Below, one piece after another: positions 54,404-61,085 of a stretch of 64,000 nucleotides of DNA. The DNA comes from Peribacillus simplex. Lineage in GTDB: Bacteria; Bacillota; Bacilli; Bacillales; DSM-1321. Position numbers and translations under genes: made by a program. The stretch lies in contig NZ_FTMX01000007.1 in the NCBI RefSeq assembly GCF_900156045.1, positions 248,001 to 312,000 of the forward strand, in the 5' to 3' direction. The notes beneath the pieces were generated by a model that did no database searches, was not told the origin of the DNA, and saw only the letters and a list, made by a program, of their open reading frames with translations. The first letter of the stretch is position 1, and each line of letters begins with the position of its first letter.

Positions 54404-55324
54404 TTATGAAATCCTTTTTTCATGCAGCGTTTTTTTTCTGTCAGGAAGGAATTGCAGAAGATGCTTCATTCCCTCAGGCAAGGCGATGCCGACGATGATC
54501 AAGCACATCCCGAACCATTGCAGTGACGTAACCTGCTCATTCAAGAAGATGACGGAAACGACCATCGCTGAAGGCAGCTCCGCTGCACAAAGAATCGTTC
54601 CAAGCCCGACACCCACTTTCGGCAAACTGACAGCAAAGAAAAAGAAAGGAACTAAAACACCCAAAGTGCCGAGCAGCAGACCGTAGTACCATAGGTTCGT
54701 TTGGACAAGATTCGTCACAAGTGTGACGGGGTTAGTCGTGAATACAGCAGTCAGCATACCACCCGTTGCAATGAAAAACAGCCGTTTCATTGAAGATTCC
54801 CCAGCTGCGAATTGAGAGTTGCAGTACATATACAGTGCAAAAAGCAACGCAGACAATAGACCGAACAATACGCCTTTTAGGCTTAGGCCGGATAGAGGCT
54901 GACCAAAGATCGCGCCTGCTAATAATGTTCCGATGAAGAGAACGAAAATGGCAATGAGTTTATTTTTATCCGGGCGTCTTTTATTTATGAAACTTTCAAT
55001 GAGGACGCCTATCCAGGTAAATTGAAATAAAAAGACAACGGCAATCGAAGCGGGAAGCTCGGATACGGAAACGGCATATGCCTTTCCGACGAAAGTGGAC
55101 ATCATGCCTGTGATTAAAAGTAATCCGGCACTCTTCCATGAAACTTTATATTTAAACGTAAAAAGAAATAACACGGAGACAATCAGCCAACCGACGAGGT
55201 ATTGGCTGCCGACCAGTTCTCCAGAAGAATGGCCATCCATGAATCCAAACTTCATCATCGTGGATAATGTGCCATATGAGATTGAACCGATTAAGACCAT
55301 TATGGAATACTTCAAAAGTTGCAT
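54404..55324 (-). CDS. DMT family (EamA) transporter
   Basis: The protein of about 306 residues has ten TM segments in two EamA repeats. The second begins near SGLSLKGVLFGLLSALLFAL, and the end reads SLQWFGMCLIIVGIALPEG. ATG 55324 has AGGGGTG 6 nt upstream; the frame remains open upstream but runs through a leader hairpin. Substrates of EamA proteins range from amino acids to purines. The attenuator-like leader suggests regulation by a small molecule or translation. Confidence 0.8.
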   Translation of the reverse strand: MQLLKYSIMVLIGSISYGTLSTMMKFGFMDGHSSGELVGSQYLVGWLIVSVLFLFTFKYKVSWKSAGLLLITGMMSTFVGKAYAVSVSELPASIAVVFLFQFTWIGVLIESFINKRRPDKNKLIAIFVLFIGTLLAGAIFGQPLSGLSLKGVLFGLLSALLFALYMYCNSQFAAGESSMKRLFFIATGGMLTAVFTTNPVTLVTNLVQTNLWYYGLLLGTLGVLVPFFFFAVSLPKVGVGLGTILCAAELPSAMVVSVIFLNEQVTSLQWFGMCLIIVGIALPEGMKHLLQFLPDRKKTLHEKRIS

Positions 55325-55339
55325 GTTTTTCACCCCTGT

Positions 55340-55375
55340 AAAAATAAAAATCGCCACCTGCCAAAAAGGCAAGTG
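55340..55375 (-). terminator. Leader terminator (attenuator candidate) upstream of the DMT gene
   Basis: On the minus strand CACTTGCC-TTTTT-GGCAGGTG, with one G-U pair, is followed by GCGATTTTTATTTTT. It ends about 15 nt before the start codon, between promoter and gene. Upstream hairpins (CTCA-TGAG around 55420-55440 and AAAAGGA-TCCTTTT around 55386-55401) could be alternative folds. Confidence 0.65.
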
Positions 55376-55458
55376 ACGAACGAAAAAAGGAAATCCTTTT
55401 AAAATTCCGTCTCTCAACAAAAGCTGAGTTTAAAAAATTGTTTGTGTTGCATTACCTT

Positions 55459-55487
55459 AGCTTAAAGTCTTTGTGAATATTTGTCAA
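55459..55487 (-). promoter_or_regulatory. Sigma-A promoter of the DMT transporter gene
   Basis: A consensus -35 TTGACA (55487-55482) and TAAGCT (55464-55459) are 17 bp apart on the minus strand. The leader from here to the start codon is about 125 nt. Confidence 0.65.
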
Positions 55488-55573
55488 CCAGAAATATAAG
55501 TTAAGCCTGCAGTCGATCTTTAAGCTAAAGGCGGCGGCAGAGGTCGAAAATGTTTCTTTCATGCATAGTAATT

Positions 55574-55609
55574 GAAAACCCCCAAAGAGGCGAATAGCCG
55601 AATGGGGGG
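55574..55609 (-). terminator. Terminator of the emrAB-flavodoxin operon
   Basis: On the minus strand CCCCC and GGGGG arms enclose an inner GGC/GCC pair; TTTTCAATT follows. Confidence 0.7.
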
Positions 55610-55616
55610 ATGTGTT

Positions 55617-55964
55617 TCAGTCACGATTTTCCTGGAAGTCTTCCAATGTACCACGATATTCCGCGTCTTTCATTTTACGAAGATTAGGCTTTTTTTCTGC
55701 AGGTGGCTCATCATTTGGCGTTTGATTGTGAAGCTTGGAAAGAGCCAAACGATAATCCTGATCTTTCATTTTCAACTCATCATTGTCTGTTGGGGAGATG
55801 ATTTCGGTAACGGAATCATCTGCCGAAGAGGAAGAGAACTCTTCCAATGAGTTCTCTTCCTCGACACCCGGCGGCTTATCTACAGGTGATAAGGCTTTGA
55901 TATTGAAGGTGATCAAGCCCGTAACCGCTATTATGGCAACGATGATAATTAGAATTATGCCCAT
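55617..55964 (-). CDS. Single-TM hypothetical protein with duplicated KMKD-Y motif
   Basis: The 115-residue protein has an N-terminal TM (IILIIIVAIIAVTGLITF), an acidic Ser-rich linker, and two copies of a short motif: KMKDQDYRLAL and KMKDAEYRGTL. AGGAGG precedes ATG 55964, 13 bp after the flavodoxin-like gene, so it is the last gene of the emr operon. I do not recognise a family. The duplicated motif may be a docking site. Confidence 0.65.
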   Translation of the reverse strand: MGIILIIIVAIIAVTGLITFNIKALSPVDKPPGVEEENSLEEFSSSSADDSVTEIISPTDNDELKMKDQDYRLALSKLHNQTPNDEPPAEKKPNLRKMKDAEYRGTLEDFQENRD

Positions 55965-55977
55965 TGAATCAAGCCTC

Positions 55978-56508
55978 CTAGAGCTCGTTTATGAATGAAC
56001 GGGTGACATGGGCTACCCGTTTTCCTAATGCTTCTCCAAGCTGCAAATCATTTTTGGTGATGTTGTCATCCACACCGGGCGGACAGCTTATCCCCACTCC
56101 ATAGTAGGAACCATATAAGGCGTTTTCCGGGACAGTACCGGGTAAGCCCACAATGATCATGCCTTGATGAAGCATTGGGGTGATTAAGTTTAGCATGGTA
56201 GCCTCGAGTCCGCCATGTACGGTGGCCGTCGTACAGAATACAGCCCCCACTTTATTGATCAGCGCACCTTCCGCCCATAGATACCCAAGTTTATCAATCC
56301 ATGTTTTCAAACTCGAGCTAATGGTGCCGAAATGACCGGGACAGCCCCAAATGATTGCATCCATTTCCTGTAGCTTATAAACATCGGCCTCGTTTACATG
56401 GTCAATGAGAACCTCAGCCCCAGGAACCGCAGCGGCTCCTTGAGCTATTGATTCGGCAAGTGCTTTCGTATGGTTACCTTCACTGTCGTAAACAACATAG
56501 ATCTTCAT
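55978..56508 (-). CDS. Flavodoxin family protein (WrbA-like NAD(P)H:quinone oxidoreductase)
   Basis: The 176-residue flavoprotein has the FMN phosphate loop near the N-terminus ([15 protein letters not shown]), the [18 protein letters not shown] loop and [18 protein letters not shown], all WrbA-like. WrbA enzymes reduce quinones by two electrons. GGGGGA precedes ATG 56508, only 18 bp after the EmrB-like gene, so it belongs to the efflux operon. Together with the MarR regulator this suggests defence against quinone-like compounds, which is inference. Confidence 0.8.
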   Translation of the reverse strand: MKIYVVYDSEGNHTKALAESIAQGAAAVPGAEVLIDHVNEADVYKLQEMDAIIWGCPGHFGTISSSLKTWIDKLGYLWAEGALINKVGAVFCTTATVHGGLEATMLNLITPMLHQGMIIVGLPGTVPENALYGSYYGVGISCPPGVDDNITKNDLQLGEALGKRVAHVTRSFINEL

Positions 56509-56526
56509 TTTTATTCCCCCATTTAG

Positions 56527-58146
56527 TTAAACCGATTTTTTTACTGGTGAAGGAAGCAAAGGTACATCCAAATGTTCCTGTTTATCTTTCTTCATTGCTT
56601 TGTCCTTCCGAACGTCACGCAAAAACAGTGAGAGAACGATTCCGGCAATTGCGAAGCCCGTTGCCCAAAAGAATGCATCATTGATTCCCATCACATTCGC
56701 TTGACCCTGGATTTGTGAAGAAATCAGCGACATGGCCGTTTCCTGTGCTTGTTCACTAGTTTGATTCATCGTACTCATGATGGATTGGACGATTGTTTGG
56801 AAGTTCTGAACAAAACCGGGATCACTCGTACTCATTTCCGTTCCTAAAGCAGTTCCATGGAAAGAAGCACGGGTAGTATAAATGGTCGTCACGAAGCTCG
56901 TACCAATGGCTCCGGTAACTTGTTTCAGCGTATTGCTCATTGCCGTACCATGTGTATTCAAATGTTTAGGAAGCTGGTTCATCCCAGCAGTCATGATCGG
57001 CATCATCAGTAAAGACATTCCAAGTGCACGGATGGCATAGATGATGACCAAAGTCGAATAAGTCGTTTCCGTAGTCAAATTAGCAAATTCGAAGGTTGTG
57101 ACAGCAGTGATCGCTAAACCAAGAAGTGCTAATGGACGAGGACCAATTTTGTCAAATAATGCTCCTGAAATGGGTGACATCACCATCATCACAAGGGCTC
57201 CGGGTAACATCAATAGACCGGATTGAACTGGTGTGAAGCCTCTTAAAGTCTGCAAATATATTGGCAATAAGAATATCCCGGTAAACATGGCCACTGTGAC
57301 GATGGCGGAAATGATATTCGATAATACGAACATGTCATACTTGAATACACGGAAGTCGAGCATAGGTGTTTCCGATTTTAGCTGTTGAACCACAAAGAGG
57401 GTCAATAGGATCAGCCCGATGATGATCGTTCCCAGAACGATTGAATCCGTCCAGCCTTTGGAACCTGCTTCACTGACACCGTATAGTAATGATGCAACAC
57501 CTAGCAAGGATAAAGAGGCGCCCAATAAATCCAATTTGATTTTCTTTGGTTCTGCTACATTATGCATGCTTAAAAGGGCAAGTATTATGACTATCATGCC
57601 TAATGGCACCATTGCGTAGAACATAACCCGCCAGCTATATTCCTGAATGACCCAACCTGATAAAGTCGGGCCGATGGCAGGGGCAAACATAATGGCCAGT
57701 CCGAATATCCCCATTCCTTTCCCGCGCATTTCCGGAGGGAAGATGAAAAGGATGATCGTCATGACCAATGGCTGGAGGATCCCGCCGCCAGCCGCCTGGA
57801 TCAGCCGTCCTGTAAGGATGACGGGGAAATTAGGTGCAATGCCGCAGATGAATGTCCCGACAGTGAATAGCAACATGGCAGCAAGGAATAAAACCCGCGT
57901 GCCAAACCGTTCTATTAAAAAAGCGGACAGTGGGATCAAGGCTCCATTCACGAGCATGAATCCAGTTGATAACCATTGAATCGTAGTCGCAGCTACATTG
58001 AATTCTGCCATCATCCTCGGCATGGCGACACTAAGCAGAGTTTGATTCAAAATGACCATGAACAAACCTAGCATTAAGATAATTAACATGGGGGCAAACT
58101 GTTTCATTCCCTTGTTTTCATTTACTGAGATGGTTTGAGAAGCCAT
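56527..58146 (-). CDS. DHA2 family MFS multidrug exporter (EmrB/QacA)
   Basis: This 539-residue, 14-TM protein has QTLLSVAMPRMMAEFNV, the motif-A-like LSAFLIERFGTRVLFL, RLIQAAGGGILQPLVMT and GLAIMFAPAIGPTLSGWV (motif C), the EmrB pattern. It pairs with the HlyD-like adaptor encoded 40 bp upstream. The complex exports lipophilic drugs or uncouplers in homologous systems. A long loop near residues 425-490 precedes the last TM, usual for DHA2. Confidence 0.9.
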   Translation of the reverse strand: MASQTISVNENKGMKQFAPMLIILMLGLFMVILNQTLLSVAMPRMMAEFNVAATTIQWLSTGFMLVNGALIPLSAFLIERFGTRVLFLAAMLLFTVGTFICGIAPNFPVILTGRLIQAAGGGILQPLVMTIILFIFPPEMRGKGMGIFGLAIMFAPAIGPTLSGWVIQEYSWRVMFYAMVPLGMIVIILALLSMHNVAEPKKIKLDLLGASLSLLGVASLLYGVSEAGSKGWTDSIVLGTIIIGLILLTLFVVQQLKSETPMLDFRVFKYDMFVLSNIISAIVTVAMFTGIFLLPIYLQTLRGFTPVQSGLLMLPGALVMMVMSPISGALFDKIGPRPLALLGLAITAVTTFEFANLTTETTYSTLVIIYAIRALGMSLLMMPIMTAGMNQLPKHLNTHGTAMSNTLKQVTGAIGTSFVTTIYTTRASFHGTALGTEMSTSDPGFVQNFQTIVQSIMSTMNQTSEQAQETAMSLISSQIQGQANVMGINDAFFWATGFAIAGIVLSLFLRDVRKDKAMKKDKQEHLDVPLLPSPVKKSV

Positions 58147-58186
58147 TTATTGAAAAGCCTCCTTTCTGTATAACTGTGTAGCCGGT

Positions 58187-58840
58187 TTATTTAGTTGAAA
58201 TTTTCACTTCTGCGTTCATTCCAGGCAGAACTTTATCGGATGGTGCTTTGATGGAAATTTTAACTGGTACTTTTTGAGTGACTTTCGTATAGTTTCCGCT
58301 GCTGTTTTGATTGCCCATCACTGAAAAGACAGATGTTGTGGCATAACCGATCTGTTCCAATGTACCTTCGAAAACAGTATCGGGATCTCCGTCGATGATA
58401 ATATCGACGCTGTCACCTTTTTCGATATCCTTCAATTTATTTTCCTCAATATTAGCCGTTATGGACAGATCATCCATATTGATGGTCTGAGCTAGCGTTT
58501 GACCCGCTTGAACAAGCTGCTCATCATGCACTTGTGTTTTAACGATTGTACCTTGTGCTGCTGTTTTTACTGCTTCTTTTCCATCTAAGGTGGTTACATT
58601 GGCAACTTGGTCATTCTTACTTACATTGTCTCCTTCGTGTAAGTCCCAATCTGCTAATTTACCGGCAGCGGGGGCAACGATGGTATATAGCTCTCCCGAC
58701 ACTTTCGCTTCATCCGTTTTAATGAAATTCGTGCTTTCATAATAGTAATAAGCCCCACCGGCTAATACCGCTACTATAATAACCAAACCAATGACATTGA
58801 TTAAAACTAAACGTCCTCTATTCACTTGTTTCGCCTCCAA
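58187..58840 (-). CDS. HlyD family efflux adaptor (EmrA-like)
   Basis: The 217-residue protein has one N-terminal TM (residues 11-32), an outer lipoyl/barrel-sandwich hybrid domain (GELYTIVAPAAGKLADWDLH, then TAAQGTIVKTQVHDEQLVQA) and a beta-barrel end (NAEVKISTK). It is short, as in Gram-positive EmrA proteins that lack the long periplasmic hairpin. It is first in the emrA-emrB-flavodoxin-hypothetical operon and divergent from the MarR gene. Confidence 0.85.
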   Translation of the reverse strand: MEAKQVNRGRLVLINVIGLVIIVAVLAGGAYYYYESTNFIKTDEAKVSGELYTIVAPAAGKLADWDLHEGDNVSKNDQVANVTTLDGKEAVKTAAQGTIVKTQVHDEQLVQAGQTLAQTINMDDLSITANIEENKLKDIEKGDSVDIIIDGDPDTVFEGTLEQIGYATTSVFSVMGNQNSSGNYTKVTQKVPVKISIKAPSDKVLPGMNAEVKISTK

Positions 58841-58914
58841 AAATATTGATGATGTATTCCCTTTGATTAACGTTCATTAGCTAGAAATGATACCGCCTCC
58901 TATTCTAATGTTTA

Positions 58915-58956
58915 TTTATTAATTTTAATAAATATTAATTTTCGTAAGTATTAATA
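58915..58956. promoter_or_regulatory. Candidate MarR operators between divergent genes
   Basis: A perfect palindrome TTTATTAATTTTAATAAA (8-2-8) spans 58915-58932. Right after it, TATTAAT and ATTAATA (58933-58939 and 58950-58956) form an inverted repeat with a 10-bp spacer. MarR repressors bind such AT-rich palindromes between their own gene and a divergent target. Confidence 0.5.
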
Positions 58957-59089
58957 TTATAAGTAAAGAGTTTACCAGTTTAATTATTTTTTGTCATGTA
59001 ATTTATTCGGAAAAATAGTGGGAAATAAATACAGGGAAGTGGTGAAAATTTGAATTTTTTTTATTTTTAAGGATATATGGAAAGTTAAT

Positions 59090-59118
59090 TTGACAACGGA
59101 ATGTCATTTAATTAAATT
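59090..59118 (+). promoter_or_regulatory. Sigma-A promoter of the MarR gene
   Basis: Consensus TTGACA (59090-59095) and TAAATT (59113-59118) are spaced by exactly 17 bp. Confidence 0.65.
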
Positions 59119-59146
59119 TAAGAGGTAGGATTGTCCTATATAAGGA

Positions 59147-59605
59147 GTGAGAAGGCTGGAATTTAAATGGGAAGTAACTAATAGTATAGAAATGCAGATT
59201 TTTCGGATTAGGAAGAAGCTTAGGGCCATCGTAGCAAAAAATCTTCAGCCTTATGGATTAACGTCGCCGCAGTTTTTCATATTATTGATATTGAAAAAAG
59301 AGGGGTCGATCAAATCGACCAAGCTGGCTGACTTCTTAACAGTAAAGCCAAGTGCGATTACCGTATTTGTAGATAAGTTGGTCGAAATGGATTATGTGAA
59401 ACGGCAGCCCTCTGAAAAGGATCGCAGAGTCATCAATCTTGAATTGAAAGAGGCAGGGGAAGCGATTTTGGGGAGAGTCCTTGCGGATCATAACCAATTG
59501 ATGGGCAAGAACTTCAACTCATTCTCAGAAGATGAGCTGCAGGATCTTTTGCAGAAATTGGATACGATTGAAAAGGCTGCTGATAAGAACCTTTTGGATG
59601 ATTGA
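59147..59605 (+). CDS. MarR family transcriptional regulator
   Basis: The protein of about 152 residues has the MarR winged helix: GLTSPQFFILLILKKEGSI, LADFLTVKPSAITVFVDKL and the KRQPSEKDRRVINLEL wing, with C-terminal helices for dimerisation. The start is uncertain: the reading frame begins with GTG 59147, which overlaps AAGGAG; the first ATG in frame is 59191. It is divergent from the emrAB operon, which it probably represses. Confidence 0.9.
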   Translation: MRRLEFKWEVTNSIEMQIFRIRKKLRAIVAKNLQPYGLTSPQFFILLILKKEGSIKSTKLADFLTVKPSAITVFVDKLVEMDYVKRQPSEKDRRVINLELKEAGEAILGRVLADHNQLMGKNFNSFSEDELQDLLQKLDTIEKAADKNLLDD

Positions 59606-59632
59606 ATGAGGGGCCTGCTCGAAATAGAGACG

Positions 59633-59664
59633 AAAAAAGACGGTTCCCGGGAACCGTCTTTTTT
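59633..59664. terminator. Bidirectional terminator
   Basis: The full palindrome AAAAAAGACGGTTCCC and its complement lies between convergent genes; T tracts occur on both strands. Confidence 0.85.
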
Positions 59665-60755
59665 TAATCTTCTACATACTGGACAGATAATTCGTTATCT
59701 TCCTTATGGAAGGACTGGAAGCTGACGATCAGCTTTTCAAGATGTTCCAATTGTTCGTCATATTCTATGACTGCAGAAATCAATGGAACAAGGCGAGCAG
59801 AGAGATGGCCCAGATTATCATGCATTTCGTCCACTTGATTTTGCTGTTCGAAAAAGTGGGCGAGCAGCTCTTTACGACTTAAACAATCCTGGTCCCAATC
59901 TTCAATCTCCTCGATGGACTTGATTTTTTCGATATGAAGTAATATCAACTGTTCATGCTTGCGGATCAATGAATCAAGCTGCTGTAAGATGCTCCGTTGG
60001 AAATCTTCAGGCATTTGATATACTTCATTCTCGAATTTATGGACTCTCTTCAAGGTTTCAAACGCTTTTTTTGTCGTTATGATCATCTGCCGATAAACGA
60101 CAAGCTTTCTTGCTTTAGCTACACTGTTCTTTTTGAAATATTCCCGTTCCTCTTTGTACATGGAATAGATATGTTCCAGATCGAGTAACTCCGCCTTCAA
60201 TCTGCTGATGTCTTTTTTCAATAAAGTGTGTTCTGTAGCATGCCTTGTGCTGATTCTGATCCATTTCAAGATGTCTTCCGTTACATCTGTAATGCGTGTA
60301 TAAAGCTTTGCTTCGTACTTTGGAGGAATGAAAACCAGATTCACGATGAACGAAGAAACGATTCCAAGCAAAACGGATGAGAGACGAATAAAGGCAAAAT
60401 TCAGGAAGTCCCCGTCCTGGCTTTCCATGATGGCAATGACCGTCACGATGGAAAGGACAATCGTTTTATCCATTTTCAGTTTTAAATTGATGGTTATGAC
60501 AACCATTACGGCAAGACCGATTATAAAAATATCATTTCCGAACAACAGAACGAAGGAGACAGCAACCAATGCGCCGATGATATTTCCTTGAATTTGCTCC
60601 AGCACCGTTTGATATGAACGGTATATGGTCGGCTGTATTGCAAAAATTGCAGCAATCCCAGAAAGGACAGGAGCAGGAAGATTAAGCAGTTCCGATAGAT
60701 AAAGCGCTAAAACAATTGCTATTCCTGTTTTGAGAATGCGGGCACCAAACTTCAT
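59664..60755 (-). CDS. ygaE: Aromatic acid exporter/FUSC family protein (YgaE-like)
   Basis: The 363-residue protein has about five N-terminal TM segments (ILKTGIAIVLALYLSELL, GIAAIFAIQPTIYRSYQ, then GALVAVSFVLLFG and LGIVSSFIVNLVFIPP) followed by a long cytoplasmic helical domain of about 200 residues, the ArAE_1 arrangement. Bacillus YgaE has this length and layout, and ygaD-ygaE are neighbours in B. subtilis; here a 5-kb block separates them. The substrate is unknown. Confidence 0.75.
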   Translation of the reverse strand: MKFGARILKTGIAIVLALYLSELLNLPAPVLSGIAAIFAIQPTIYRSYQTVLEQIQGNIIGALVAVSFVLLFGNDIFIIGLAVMVVITINLKLKMDKTIVLSIVTVIAIMESQDGDFLNFAFIRLSSVLLGIVSSFIVNLVFIPPKYEAKLYTRITDVTEDILKWIRISTRHATEHTLLKKDISRLKAELLDLEHIYSMYKEEREYFKKNSVAKARKLVVYRQMIITTKKAFETLKRVHKFENEVYQMPEDFQRSILQQLDSLIRKHEQLILLHIEKIKSIEEIEDWDQDCLSRKELLAHFFEQQNQVDEMHDNLGHLSARLVPLISAVIEYDEQLEHLEKLIVSFQSFHKEDNELSVQYVED

Positions 60756-61031
60756 ATATGGGTTAATCCTTTCTTTGTGTTGTAATGGATCGTGGTAAGA
60801 AAAGGCTCTATTTATATATAGGCTTATGCTTAAAGTTGTATTCTAACTTATTTGTTAGTACTTTACACTAAAATAAGAAGATGTAAACAAAAAGTAATAT
60901 ACAGGATTTTCCTAAGAGTTACAATAGCTAAAATCAAGTTTAATATATAAAGAAACGATAGGCAATTTCTTGATTGCTTTCAACTGTGTTTTTCCATAGT
61001 TTGAAGGCCCTCCAAGAGGTATATGATAGGA
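60756..61031. other. Intergenic region upstream of ygaE
   Basis: This AT-rich gap should carry the ygaE promoter on the minus strand. I see no convincing -35/-10 pair or ORF; only the gltB terminator at its right end is clear. Confidence 0.35.
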
Positions 61032-61067
61032 AAAGGCTGATGCTCGAATTGAAAAGCATCAGCCTTT
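61032..61067 (-). terminator. Terminator of gltB
   Basis: The perfect 13-bp stem AAAGGCTGATGCT / AGCATCAGCCTTT has a 10-nt loop; TCC follows on the minus strand after TTT. Confidence 0.75.
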
Positions 61068-61085
61068 ACTAATATATTTTCGGCA

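Noticed and set aside
55325..55420. 32-codon N-terminal extension of the DMT transporter
   Set aside because: It would be encoded by the leader terminator hairpin; ATG 55324 has its own ribosome binding site and gives a normal EamA protein. It is kept only as a possible leader reading frame in the findings.
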